Shown one piece after another: positions 35,025 through 46,454 of a stretch of DNA of 64,000 bases. Under the pieces are notes generated by a model. The model ran no database searches, was not told the DNA's origin, and saw nothing but the letters and a program-made list of their open reading frames with translations. Made by a program: the position numbers and the translations under genes. How positions within the stretch are numbered: position 1 is the stretch's first letter; each line of letters begins with the position of its first letter. The DNA comes from Phascolarctos cinereus (lineage: Eukaryota > Chordata > Mammalia > Diprotodontia > Phascolarctidae): assembly GCF_002099425.1 (NCBI RefSeq), contig NW_018344024.1, positions 7,692,001 to 7,756,000 of the forward strand, read 5' to 3'.

Positions 35025-35680
35025 AATCAATCCGTCAATCTATCAACAAATGATTATTGAGTATCTATGATGTGTGAGGCACAGTGTTATACCTCAGAGG
35101 GAATTCTAAGATGAATTAGATGTAGTTTCTGGCCTCAAAGAACTTAAAATTTAATTGGGGAGAAAAGAACACATAAAGAAATTAAACAATATAAGCTCTC
35201 TGTAACAACATAAGTAGACATACTTAATTGGCCAGTGGCTGGTCTAGACTATAAATACTCTAGGTTCAGAGTGGGGAGAGAGTGGGTTGGAACAATCTGG
35301 GGAGATACATAGTCTGGTTCTAATGGATGGATATGATTTTGCTATGTATAGAGGAGTGGAAATAGAGGAGGCGGTATGAGCAAAGACATGGAGATAGGAA
35401 AGTACAAAGCATATTTTCTAGAACAGAAGTACTGGGAGATAAAGCTGGAAAGAGTAGGTGGCATCTGCCATGACCTTTGGCCAAGAGCAATAAAAGTAAT
35501 AGTCCATTTGCAAGATCCACTATTCACTGCAAGAGTAGATGAGATCTCTGAGATTAGAGGACAGGAATAGAGAGAGAAAGGTAGAGGTAAGGAAGTTAAC
35601 TAGTTTCTAAATGCCTTACATTTGAGATTTAGAAGAGGAACCCAGCAGAGGAGTTAGAGGAAGGGAAATTTGTGAGGTGG
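35025..35680 (-). mobile_element. L2 LINE, 3' end plus upstream pieces
   Basis: Clear at 35025-35190 (aaatgattattgagtatcta, tgaggcacagtgttatacct, cctcaaagaacttaaaattt). Weaker to about 35680 (agcaaagacatggagatagg). Confidence 0.68.
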
Positions 35681-35799
35681 GAGGCACATCTCTTACAGTT
35701 TAAATCTATGATTCTAGTTTTTTGTTATCGTTTTGTTTTTATGTGAACCTACACACCAGTGTAGAATCCCCCATGTGGAAACTCCTTCTATTTATATAA

Positions 35800-35905
35800 C
35801 TAGATGACTCGTAACTTACAGTCAACTGACCTGCCCTGAGTATGTGTCAGAGGCCAGATCTGAACCCAGGTCTTCTTGACTCTAAGTTCTGATTCACTGC
35901 TTCTT
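35800..35905 (-). mobile_element. MIR SINE fragment
   Basis: Antisense MIR head: gaggccagatctgaacccag, tcttcttgactctaagttct. Confidence 0.7.
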
Positions 35906-35924
35906 AGGATCCTAATATGTATAT

Positions 35925-36150
35925 GTCATACATAATGTGCTGTGGCAGGCAACAGAAGAGGGTTTCAAAAAGGAGTGGTCAGCAGTGTTAAATGCTATAG
36001 TGAGGCTGGGAGGACTAAGAGAAGGCCATTGTGATTTTGTCTGTAAGGCACTGGTGACCTTTGAGAGGGGAATACCAGTAAGGGAAGCATGAAGAGAGAG
36101 GGTAGACATGGAGGAAGTGGAGCAGCAGGTGCAGACCAGATCTTATATCT
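35925..36150 (-). mobile_element. L2 LINE, ORF2 upstream segment
   Basis: Antisense L2 upstream of the usual 3' end: aaaggagtggtcagcagtgt, taaatgctatagtgaggctg, gagaaggccattgtgatttt, gcactggtgacctttgagag. Confidence 0.65.
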
Positions 36151-36314
36151 TTAGTAAGTAGCAGCAAAGGAAATGATTTCAAGGACCTGAGACAAATTCA
36201 AAATTTTGCTGATCCAAAGAGGTGTCCACAACTTGGACAATAATTCAGATAATTATTCTGAAGATTTCATAGAAATGAGGAAGTAGACATTTCTGCCAAT
36301 CGTTTTTGGATCTC

Positions 36315-36485
36315 AGGATTGCAAAGTTAGAGCCGAAAGGAAATGTAGAGGTCATCTAATCCTTCCCCCTCATTTTATAAATTAGGAAACAGAGGCTCAC
36401 AGGGATGGAGTGACTTATGTAGGATGACATATGTTCTAAACGACAGAGCAGGAATTCAAACCTAATCCTCTGACTAATGTTACTG
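36315..36485 (-). mobile_element. MIR SINE (marsupial MIR/THER1 type)
   Basis: Antisense MIR: aatgtagaggtcatctaatc, aggaaacagaggctcacagg, caggaattcaaacctaatcc. Confidence 0.85.
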
Positions 36486-36654
36486 ATTGTTTTGTGTATG
36501 GGAAGTAGTTGCTCACTTTTTCCAGAAGTAATGGTAATACTGATTTGATTATTGTGTTTCAAGAGGGAGGTGGAAAGTAGATGTGGAGAAGTGGGTGGGA
36601 TGTTGAAAGTCCAGATATGGTGTAGAGGGTACTAGTCTAAATGAGTAGAAGCAG

Positions 36655-36990
36655 GTTTCAATCAACATTGAAAGACTTAGGAGCTCTGATCAATATAATA
36701 GCAACCACAATTCTAAAGGATTCATGATAAAACACTCCATTCACTTCGAGATAAGGAAGTGATGAATCTTGAGTGCAGATCAAACCATACTTTCTTTGTT
36801 TCTCTCTTTATCCTTTCTTTTTGGGGGGGGAGGAGGAACATGATTAATGCAGAAATTAGTTTTGCATGACTATATATATATATATGTTATGGGCTTTATT
36901 TTTCTTGCTTTATTAATGGGGAAGGGAGGGGGAAGGGAGAGAATTTGGGACTGAAAACAAAACAAAATTGTATTCAAAAAAGAGAAAAAG
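36655..36990 (+). mobile_element. L1 LINE 3' UTR
   Basis: Sense marsupial L1 3' end: attctaaaggattcatgata, aaacactccattcacttcga, gagtgcagatcaaaccatac, ggaggaacatgattaatgc, ttttgcatgac, ending in an A-rich tail near 36990. Confidence 0.75.
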
Positions 36991-37245
36991 GCCAGTTTGG
37001 CTGGAATAAATATGATGAGGAGAGTGACATATAAGTCTGAAAAGATAGATTGGAGCTAGGTTGTAAAGAGTTTAAAATGCCAAATAAAGGATTTTGTTTG
37101 TTTGTTTTTTGGTCCTAAAGGTAAGGAAGAGGCATTAGAGTTTATTTGGCAGGGGGAATGTTATGGACAGAACTGTGCTTTAGGAAAGTCACTCTACACA
37201 AGACATTTCAAGGTCTACATGTTAGGATCTCTAAGCTAAGAGCTA
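36991..37245 (-). mobile_element. L2 LINE, internal segment
   Basis: Antisense L2: ttggagctaggttgtaaaga, gagtttaaaatgccaaataa, gaactgtgctttaggaaagt. Abuts the A tail of the L1. Confidence 0.75.
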
Positions 37246-37299
37246 CGGTGGCCTTCCAGATAAGCAGTTTAATGGGTTGTCCAACAGGCAACATAAGCT

Positions 37300-38230
37300 A
37301 AATAGGGGAAGAAAGGTAGTCTACATCTTGCCAACAAAAATGGAAAATGTCGTGCAAAACAAATTTCTACATTAGCCATATCCAGAAGAGGAAAAAATAA
37401 GGAATGAAGGAAAAGAAAAATGCTTTGATCTGTACTCTGAGTCCATTGGTTCTTTATCTGGAGCTGAATAGCATATTTCCTCATGAGTCCTTTGGAATTG
37501 TGGTTGGTCATTACATTGCTCAGAGTACCTAAATTAAAAAAATTAATTAATTGTATTTAGAATATTGTTATTTTATGAATTGTTTTCCTGGTTTTGTTCA
37601 CTTTACTTTGCATTACTCCATGCAAATCTATTTTTTCCTGAAACTATACCTTTCATCCTTTCTTACAATGCAAGAATATTTCATTAAATTCATATATTAT
37701 AATTTGTTCAGTATTTGCTAATTGATAGGTATCCCCTCAACGTCCAATTCTTTGCTCCCACAAAAGAACTGCTATAAATATTTTTGTATGTATGATTCCT
37801 TTTCCTCTTCCTTTGACCTCTTTGGGGTATAGAACTACTAGTAGCATCACTAACATTTAACATTTCTACTTTTCTGCATTTATTTGTGAGGTTTTTATGC
37901 CCTATTACATGTTCAATTTTTGTGGAGGTGTTATCCACACTCAAGTAATGGGCATACTCCTTTTTATATCCATTTGATATTCTCCAGGGTCTATCATATC
38001 TAACTTTTCTAAAATTAAATTCATCTGATGAGATATTTCATATTTTTCTATTTTTCATGTTTTTTTTACTTTTAAAATTATTTCTTGATGTATCATAAAT
38101 TCATTAGCTTCTTTTGGTCAGTTGTAGGTTTTAAGAGTTATTTTCTTCTGTAAGATTTTATATCTCTTTATCCAAGCTATTAATTGTTTTTCCATATACT
38201 TCTTCCATAGCTCTCATTTGTTTTTTTTCT
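37300..38230 (-). mobile_element. L1 LINE, internally deleted
   Basis: The antisense 3' end (37330-37850: gtccattggttctttatctg, tcatgagtcctttggaattg, agaactgctataaatatttt) runs into an endonuclease-region segment (37860-38010: ttatgccctattacatgttc, attctccagggtctatcata). That is followed by an ORF1 coiled-coil segment (38020-38220: gatgagatatttcatatttt, aattcattagcttctt). Reverse transcriptase is missing. Confidence 0.72.
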
Positions 38231-38234
38231 AAAA

Positions 38235-39335
38235 TTCATTAATTAATTAATTTTTAGTTTTCAACATTCACATCCACAAGATTTTGAGTTCCAAATTTTC
38301 TCCCCATCTCATCCCTCCCCCAACCCCAAGACAGCATTCATTTTGAATGCCCTTTCCCCTAATCTGCCTTCCCTTCTATCTCCTCCTCCCCTTCTATTAT
38401 TCACCCTCCTCTTCTATTTTCCTGTAGGTCAGGATAGACTTCTATACCCCATTGCCTGTATATCTTATTTCTCAGTTGCATATGAAAACAATTTTTTAAC
38501 ATTTGTTTTTAAAACTTTGGGTTCCAAATTTTCTGCCTTCCTCCTTCCCCACCTACCCTCATTGAGAAGGCAAGCAACTTGATAGAGGTTATACTTGTGT
38601 AGTCATTCAAAACACTTCAATAGTAGTCATGCTGCTATTACTCTTTACAATGTTCTCTTGGTTCTCACTCTGCATTAGTTCACATAAGTCTTTCCAGGCT
38701 TTTTCCTGAAAGCATCCTGCTTATCACTTCCTATAACCCTATAATATTCCATTACAATCATATACCACAAGTTGTTCATCCATTCCCCAAATGATTGGCA
38801 TCCCCTTGATTTCCAATTCTAATTCTATAAAAATTTTTGTACATATAGGTTCTTTTTCCTTTTTAAAACACCTCTTTGGGATAAATAACAAGTAGTGATA
38901 TTGCTAGGTTGAAGTGTACATACACTTTTGTAAACCTTTCATTATAGTTCCAAATTATTCTCTAGAATAATTGCACCAGTTCACAACTCCATCAAACAAT
39001 GCATTAGTGTCTCAGTTTTTCCATGTCCCTCCAACATTTGTCATTTTCCTTTTCTGTGATATTAGCCAATATGATAGGTGTGAAGTGGTACCTCAAAGTT
39101 GTTTGATTTTACATTTCTCTAATCAATAGTGATTTAGAGTATTTTTTCACATGACCCTGGCCCTAGAAATATTTTCTTAGGAAGTTCATTGATGGCTTAC
39201 TCAATTTCTTTTTCTAAAATGGGGTTAAGTATTCTATTTCTTCTTTTGTTAATCTGGGCAATTTATATTTTTGTAAATATTCATCCATTTTGCTTAGATT
39301 GTCAAATTTGTTGGCATATATAATTGTGAAGCCCC
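38235..39335 (-). mobile_element. L1 LINE, internally deleted
   Basis: A second antisense 3' end (38250-39150: cattgagaaggcaagcaact, aaagcatcctgcttatcact, ccaaattattctctagaata, gtgaagtggtacctcaaagt) joins directly to a reverse-transcriptase segment (39150-39335: aggaagttcattgatggctt, ttgtcaaatttgttggcata). Confidence 0.78.
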
Positions 39336-39647
39336 AATTTAAATTAACAAAAAGGACAGACTTTTCCATGACTTCAGTATTTTGAGAAATTTTATGTTTC
39401 TAGGTGCCTCAAAATAGTGTTACATTATGGAACATGGAGGGGGGAATGGTTACTTTAGGAACATAAAATACTCTGTGTATAGCTTGGTCTGTTCATAAAA
39501 TTAACATGCTCACTATATTAAACTTAAAAGTATGTCATATTGGTACAAATACAGGCTGCCCCGAAAAAGAAGCTGTACCCCAAAATGAAAGGAAATTCAG
39601 AGAATGTAGGAAAAAGTACCATCTTCCCACTCTAAAAGGAACACAAA

Positions 39648-39682
<35 letters not shown>

Positions 39683-39999
39683 CATATGTAAGTTCACATT
39701 TTAAAATAATGTATGATACTATATAAAAATTACAACATTTAACAGATTTTGGAAAAAAACTTTTTAAGCAGATATTTTTGAGGTGAAGAGCCTTATTAGC
39801 CATTACTCTGCAATTCAAATTTCTGAACATGTTTATTATAGCCCCTGATGCTTCCACTCCAAGAAAAATCCTTTCAGATTAAGGGTAAATATTACTTTAC
39901 ACCAAGAGTTTAGGTTGCCAGGGAGATGTGCTTTAGGAAAGAAATCCCTTGCCCGTTATGTTTTCTATGAATTAACATCATATATTACAGTGAATAAGT
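39336..39999. other. Unassigned stretch with a short ATAC repeat
   Basis: No named repeat apart from an (ATAC)n run at 39648-39690. Confidence 0.5.
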
Positions 40000-40125
40000 G
40001 AATGGAAAGGCATTTATTAAGCACTGACTGTGTATGAAGAACTGGGAATACAAATATAAAAGACAGTCCCTGAGTCCAAAGGTCTTATGTTCTTTTGGAG
40101 GAGGTAACATATATAGGGTAATGGT
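40000..40125 (-). mobile_element. L2 LINE 3' end
   Basis: Antisense L2: ggcatttattaagcactgac, gtccaaaggtcttatgttct. Confidence 0.78.
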
Positions 40126-40324
40126 AGCTGAGAAGCGCTTTTAACCTTGAAAGTTTTAAAGTTATTGGGAAAATACGTGTTGACACATACCATCCAAGAG
40201 TAATGGCAGAGTTGATCATATCACTGGGTTTTTAAAGACTATGTCAGTGGAGTACAAACTTGGTAATACCAAAGTAGAAATTTTAAATTTTAAAATTCAA
40301 ATAAATTCTATTTGATTTCATTTG

Positions 40325-40600
40325 ATTTTTTACCCCCCTTTAAAGAACCATCCCATATGGCAAATCATATTTTTTAAGAAAAAAGAGGAAAAAATCAGGA
40401 TTACCGATTGTAACATCAAAAACATCTGAAACATATGCAATGTACCACACTTGTAAACCCCATACCTCTATAAAGGGATGAGGTGTTTGTGTGTGTGGGG
40501 GTCTTCTTGTAGCTCTGCTTTCAAGCTGCGCTTGTTCTTTGTAATTTTTTTGTTATCCATTTAAAATATTTTTTTTATATCATCATAACTTCTACTAGTA
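40325..40600 (-). mobile_element. L1 LINE 3' UTR, first copy
   Basis: Antisense 3' UTR of an L1 subfamily also seen at 40610 and 58640: agaaccatcccatatggcaa, ccattctctaaccacaccc-type text in degraded form, ctataaagggatgaggtgtt. Confidence 0.65.
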
Positions 40601-40609
40601 TCTTTGGTA

Positions 40610-41965
40610 CTAGTACTTTCTTTACCCCTTCAAGAGAACCACCCTATATAATAAATAGTATTTTTAAGACAGAAAAAGAAAAAAAGAAGGAAAATCAACA
40701 TAACTGATCAATACATTGAAGTCCAAATATATGTGCATTGCACAACACTTGTGGACCTCTCATTTCTGCAAAGGGGTAGGGTGGATGTATCTTATATCTC
40801 ATCATTTGAGCCATGCATGTTCTGTATAATTTTCCAATATTTACTTTTAACTTTTAATTTTATGTATATATTTTTTTCTGTTTACATTTTTGTAGTCATT
40901 GTGTATATTGCTTTCTTGGCTCTACTTACTTCACTCACTCTGAATCAGATCATGTAGATTTTTCCACACTTCTCTATAGTCATTACATTCATCATTTTTT
41001 TATAGTGCAGTAATATTCTATTACGTTAACATGTTATAATTTGTTTAGCCATGCCCCAATAAAATATATTTAATTTGTTTCCAGTTCTGTGATATTATGA
41101 AAGGTGCTGCTTTAAATATTTTGATATATATGAGACCTTTCTTCTTATCAATGTCCTTTCTAAGCTTAATAATGGAATCAGTGGGTTAAAAGGCATTAGC
41201 ATTTTAGTCACTTTATTTGTATAATTTCAAATTGCTTTCCAAAATGGTTTTATTAATTCATATCTCCACCAAGAATGTAGCAGAGTGACTATTTCCCCAT
41301 TATTCCTCTAACATTGACCATTGCCATATTTTGTCATCTTTGCCAATTTGCAGAGTATGAGGTAAAACCTCACTGTTGTTTTGGTTTGTATTTCTCTTAA
41401 TGTCAGTGATTTGGGATAGTCTTTCATATGGCTATTAACAGTTTGCAATTCTTCTTTTGAGAACTATTTGTTTGTAACCTTTGATCACTAGTTTAGACAC
41501 TTATGTGTGTATATACATATGTGTATACATATATGTGCACATATGGATATATGTATACATGCATATAGTTTATATTTCAGTTTCTGTTTCTTGGATACAA
41601 ATCCTTATAAGAGAAATTTTATGCAAAGATTCCCCTCTCATTTGATTGTTTCCCTTCTCATCCTAGATTAATTATTTTTGTATGTGCAGAAGGTTTCCAG
41701 TTTGATATAATCAGTTATCTATTTTATCCATTGTAATTATATTTATCTTTTATTTAAGACTACAACTTTAACCTTTAGCTGTGAAAGGCATATGGTGTTT
41801 CTTTTCTAATTTTTTTTCTTATGGAATGAACTTTAACATCATGATATATTCATTTAGAATATATTGTGGGATATAATATAAGGTGTTGGTCTAAGCCTAA
41901 TCTCTGCCATACCACTTTCCAGTTTGACTAGTAGATTTTATCTTATAAGGAATTCTTTCCTAATA
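40610..41965 (-). mobile_element. L1 LINE 3' end and ORF2 C-terminal part, second copy
   Basis: Antisense L1: agagaaccaccctatataat, ctgcaaaggggtagggtgga, actctgaatcagatcatgta, aattgctttccaaaatggtt, agtatgaggtaaaacctcac. It continues into the ORF2 C-terminal half (tagctgtgaaaggcatatgg, aagcctaatctctgcc) and stops at the TAG array. A TATG run lies at 41505-41570. Confidence 0.8.
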
Positions 41966-41967
41966 AT

Positions 41968-42086
41968 TTGTGTAGTAGTAATAATAGTATAAAAGTAGTA
42001 GTAGTAATAGTAGTAGTAGTAGTGGCAGTAGTTGTAGTAGTAATAGTAATGTGGTAGCAGTGGAAATAGTATAGTGGTAGTAGTGA

Positions 42087-42118
<32 letters not shown>

Positions 42119-42230
42119 ATAGTAGTAGTAGTAATAGTGGTGGTAGTAGTAGTACTTGTAGTAGTAGTGGTGGTAGTGATAGTGGCAGTAGTAATAGCAG
42201 TAACAGTGGTGGTAGTAACAATAACAACCA
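41968..42230. repeat. (TAG)n trinucleotide array
   Basis: About 260 bases of TAG with TGG, CAG and AAT variants. It gives long Val- or Thr-only frames that are artefacts. It ends in aataacagctagcattt, the tail junction of a minus-strand MIR. Confidence 0.97.
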
Positions 42231-42295
42231 CAGTAATAACAGCTAGCATTTATATAAGGCTTGTAAAACAATTTACATATATCATAAGAAGACTT
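42231..42295 (-). mobile_element. MIR3-type SINE, 3' fragment
   Basis: Antisense MIR3 end: ctagcatttatataaggctt, gtaaaacaatttacatatat. Only the last 60 or so bases of the element remain. Confidence 0.65.
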
Positions 42296-43084
42296 GAAAG
42301 ATGGGAGGGGGCCAGATTGTGAAAGTCTTTTCTTAGGAAAAGAATGTGGTAAAGATAAAACAACCAATATTTTAGCACATTAAAATTATTTGTAACACAA
42401 AAACCCTTTTGTTCTCACTAAAACATTATTTGAGAACATTGTGATTGAATAGTCTTCATTATTTAAAAGAAAATCCTGTATATTTTGGGAATACCCACTG
42501 TTAAGTAATAATTATTAGCAACTAATTTTTCAGTTAATTTGATCAATGTATCTAGTCAAAGAGATATATTTTTAAAAAGATACTTCTTTTGCTTAACTGA
42601 TATATAAACAATGCAACAATTCAAATAATAGGTCATACCAGTCAGTGAACATAACAGCTTTTCAGCAGGAGTCACGTTTTTTCTGTGTGTAGCTATTCAC
42701 CATCCGCAATGCAAAAACAACTAACAAAAGTGAATTGTCTCAGATTTCAACTCAGCAGAAAGTTTCCATTATAAATCCTTTCCTCTTTCTTTATATGGTT
42801 TTACTTAAGGGAGGGCATCATGTTTTACTTTTCCATTCATGTTTGGATATTTTAGTTGTTGGTTTGTTTTTTTTTTTCAGCCAAAGACGTTTATTAGAAC
42901 ATCTATCATGTTGGGTAGACTGTTAAAGAGTCTGAACGTTAGTAAGCTATTGGCTACATTATAAGAATCTGAACAATGGCTAGATTTTAAGAATATGAGC
43001 ATGTGGCTAGATTGTAAGATTCTGAACTGGTTTTTTTTTTTTGTATGAGTGTGGGGAAGAGCAAAAAAGCCAGTCAGCTTGAAC
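42296..43084. other. Unassigned stretch
   Basis: AT-rich. No named repeat or coding pattern. Confidence 0.45.
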
Positions 43085-43520
43085 TCTGAAGATTGATAAG
43101 GTAGGTGGGGGCTAGGATGTAATACGTTTTAAATGACATAAAAGTTTGTATTTCATCTTAGAAGAAATTGAAAGCCTCTGGAATTTGTTGAGTCAAATAG
43201 GAAAACATGGTCAGATCTATGTTTTAGGAAAAAATCACTTCAGCAATTGTGAAGATTACAGATTGGAGTGGAAAGAGACTCAAGGAAGAAAGACCAGTTA
43301 GGAGGTTATTTCACTAGCCCATTAAAGAAGTGATGAACTAGGATGGTGGTGGTGTGAGTGGGAGAAGCAAACATATGCAAGAGATGTGGAGATAGAAATA
43401 ACATCTGGTGACTGAGTGAATATATGGGGTGAAAGGTAGGAGTCAAGGATGACAGTGAAGTTGCTATGATGGTAGCGCCTTGGACAGAAAGAGCACAGTT
43501 GTAAATAAGAATATTTTTTT
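43085..43520 (-). mobile_element. L2 LINE, internal segment
   Basis: Antisense L2: gaaattgaaagcctctggaa, aaacatggtcagatctatgt, gattggagtggaaagagact, gaccagttaggaggttattt, ggatggtggtggtgtgagtg, gtcaaggatgacagtgaagt. Confidence 0.88.
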
Positions 43521-44149
43521 TTTGGGGGGGAAAGATTATGTAATAAGATTTGCGATGAAGAAAATCACCCATCTATGCTTATCCTATCATTTTCTTATCC
43601 AAAATTTAAAAGGGAGCAGGGCTCTTGCTCACTGGTGCTTGCCATAATCACAAGACATCTGGGAAGAAGGGGAAGGCAGGGTTCCAATGTCACCCATGCA
43701 GCTGTTACTTCTGATTCTTGGTTTCTAGTTAGGTTGTAACTGCTTGTTGCATGATGTGGGGTATGGAGAATCTTGCATAGTAGTAAGAAAAGGCAGACTC
43801 AGAGAATGCTGATAGATAATAGGTGAAAGGTAGGTTGTGGTGAGGACAAATTCATCAATGACTATTGAAGGGAGGGTGAGCTTAGAGACCACTGATCTGA
43901 AGAACTAGAGGAAGGAGATTAGCAATGGTAGTGGCGGGGGGGCAATGGGAGGGATATTCCTCTCTTGTCTTCCAGTACCAGTAGCTGGTACAGTAGTCAT
44001 AGGTCATTCACTGGGTGTCTAGACAGGTGGGGAAACTGGCTATTAATACTGCTACTCAGGAGACCAGGAAAATGTAATCAGAGTAAATGGTACTAATAAC
44101 AGGGTTATAGGTTACTCTCAGGTTACAACATTTAGCACACACTAATTTT
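43521..44149. other. Unassigned stretch
   Basis: No named repeat. GC is slightly raised. Open frames are short. Confidence 0.45.
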
Positions 44150-44952
44150 TTTTTTCTTATGAACTGAATTGCAGGCCAAGGGAAATGTTTGCAATCAATT
44201 CTTCTGATAAAAGTCTCATTGCCAAGATACATAAAAATTGATTCAAATATATGAAATTAAAAGCCATTCTCCAATATATAGTCAAAGGATTCGAACAGGT
44301 AATTTTCAAAGGAAGATATCTGAGCCATCAACAGTCGTATATAAAAATGTTCTAAATCACTAATATTAGAGAAATGAAAGTTAAAGCTACTTTAAGGTTC
44401 TACCTTACAACTATCAGCCAGGCAAAGATGATAAAAGAAGAAAATGACAAATACTAGAGGACCTGTGGTGAAAATAGGTACACTAATTCACTATTGATGG
44501 AGTTGTGGATTGGTCCAGCTATTATGGAAGGCAATTTGGAACTATGCCCAAAAGATTAACAAATGGTGCATACCCTTTGATCCAGCTATACCACTACTAA
44601 GTCTATACTCCAAAGAAATCAAAGAAAGAGGGAAAGGACTTGATGTGCCAAATTACTCTTTTCATGGCAGCTAAAAACTGGAAACTAATGGGGGATAGCT
44701 AAACAAATTGTGGTATATGAATGTACTGGAATATCATTATACTATAAAAATGGCAAAATAGACAATTTCAGAGGACACTTGGAAGAACTTCATGAACTGA
44801 TACAGAGCAAAGTGAGCTGAACCAGGAAAACGATCTATTCAATAATAACATTGTAGACAAAAACAACTTGGAAGTCTTTAGAACTCTAATCAACACAATG
44901 ATAAACAGTGAATCCAGAAAAGTAAAGATGAAATGCTTGATTCTCCTGAAAG

Positions 44953-44965
44953 AGGTGATGAATTA
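44953..44965. repeat. Target-site duplication, left copy (SINE)
   Basis: aggtgatgaatta, repeated exactly at 45125-45137. Confidence 0.92.
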
Positions 44966-45124
44966 GGGGCAGCTAGGTGGTGCAGTGGATAGAGCACTGG
45001 CCCTGAAGTCAGGAGGACCTGAGTTTAAATCTGGCCTCAGACCAAACACTTGACATTTACTAGCTGTGTGACCCTGGGCAAGTCACTTAACCCCAATTGC
45101 CTAAAAAAATAAAAGAAAGAAAAT
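44966..45124 (+). mobile_element. tRNA-derived SINE, A-tailed (WSINE1/WALLSI type), full length
   Basis: Head ggggcagctaggtggtgcag, tggatagagcactggccctg, gagtttaaatctggcctcag, core tgtgaccctgggcaagtcac, end ccccaattgcct and an A-rich tail. It lacks the BovB-like half of the MAR1 type. The A tail and 13-bp exact target-site duplication point to L1 machinery. Probably the youngest insertion in the window. Confidence 0.92.
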
Positions 45125-45137
45125 AGGTGATGAATTA
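45125..45137. repeat. Target-site duplication, right copy (SINE)
   Basis: aggtgatgaatta, identical to 44953-44965. Confidence 0.92.
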
Positions 45138-45639
45138 AAAATACTAAAAGATACATTTCATATATGGTTAATGTTTTTGTTGGAATATGTAGCTATGGAT
45201 TAAAGGATTAAAAAATTCCTTTATGTGGGGGGGGCGCGTTGGGATATATTGATAAAAAACCTTTTTACTTGAAAAATCAAAAAAATAAAAAATAGTTACA
45301 AGCCACTTCTTTTTTTCTGGAAGGGTTGGGAGATGAGTGAAATCTGCATTTAAATAATAACTAATTTACTTTAAACATTTTAATTCTTCACTTACATAAA
45401 AATACAAGCCATTAAACTTTAGGGTATTTGTTTTCTGAGTTTGTGCAGCAACAAAAACATGAAAATAAAAGAAAGCATTATTAATGTAGAATAAAATTTT
45501 GATCAGTACACTTTTTTAGCACTTCCTTCTTGATGCTCTCTATTCCTTCGGTTTCCATGATAGCACTCTTTTCTTCTACCTCTCTGACCATTCCACAGTT
45601 TCCTTTCTTTTTTTTTTTTTCTTAGCTGGACTATATAAT

Positions 45640-46110
45640 TGCCAGACGATGACCCTGTAACCTTTAAAAGGTTGGAAGATTTGGACTTCCCAACACCACT
45701 GGTATCATTACCCCTGGAGTAGTGGTGGCTGAAGGCAACACCTGCATAGGGAGATGAGAGACTCACTGGGACAAACTAGACACCCAAGGGGCATTGTAAG
45801 AGCATTGACTCTCTGAGCCTAGCAGAGAGCCACGTCCAGCTTGCCAGCTTCTCACGAACCTTCCACAAAGGGAGAAAAGGACTTTCAGTCATCAGAAGTT
45901 GTGAGTTACCACTTTGCTGTATAGACTGTCTAAGCTGGATCCCAGTTTCCCAATGAACTCTTTGTGCAGTAGCAGGCAAGTATATCTCAGACTTTTGGGG
46001 GGATTATTTGTGCAACAACTGTCCTTGTTATACTTGCTTAGTAAATATGTCTTTCTAAAAGCTTATTAATTCTGGCTGATTGATGATCAATGGAGAACGC
46101 ATCATATGGG
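45640..46110 (+). mobile_element. LTR-like fossil repeat, first of two related copies
   Basis: Shares text with 54300-54800: cttctcacgaaccttccaca / cttcacaagcttctacaaag, then gagaaaaggactttcagt, and near the end gtaaatat ... tttctaaaa ... tgat(g)atcaatgg. Composition and ending suggest an old retroviral LTR, family unassigned. No internal retroviral genes adjoin it. Confidence 0.45.
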
Positions 46111-46454
46111 ATATTATATGCAGTGCTATTAAAAAAATTCCATAACCCATAAAGCTTGCCTCTAGAAGTCTAGAAGTAGGATTAGCAGTTGCTGTCTGGA
46201 AACCTGAGTTGCCATTGCAAATTGGAGTTAGGAAGGGAGTATTATGTCAAGATAAAAGTTAAATTTGGTCTTTTATAAAATAATCTAGATTCATACTTTT
46301 CTTTTATTCTGTCTTCAGTAATACTAGGAAATAGTACTTCTAAAATAGACTGTACTTTCCAGCTCCTCATATTATTTTTCTCGTAGTATTATCTTTATAG
46401 TCTTCTCTATAGGATTCTGTTCCAAAACAACATGTAAGATAAATTTCACAAGGA
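46111..46454. other. Unassigned stretch
   Basis: AT-rich. Nothing recognised. Confidence 0.45.

Larger units (their letters stand above)
44150..45292 (+). mobile_element. L1 LINE 3' end on the plus strand, carrying a SINE
   Basis: Sense L1: ORF2 C-terminal region (ggaactatgcccaaaagatt, catacccttt, ctataccactactaagtct, ggaaaggacttgatgtg, aaacaaattgtggtatatga, catgaactgatacagagcaa). It continues into the 3' UTR and an A-rich tail at 45266-45292. Stops break the ORF2 frame. The SINE at 44966-45124 sits in the 3' UTR. Confidence 0.9.

Noticed and set aside
41938-42367. Very long frames rich in Thr, Leu, Tyr or Val on both strands
   Set aside because: They are translations of the TAG trinucleotide array in different frames.
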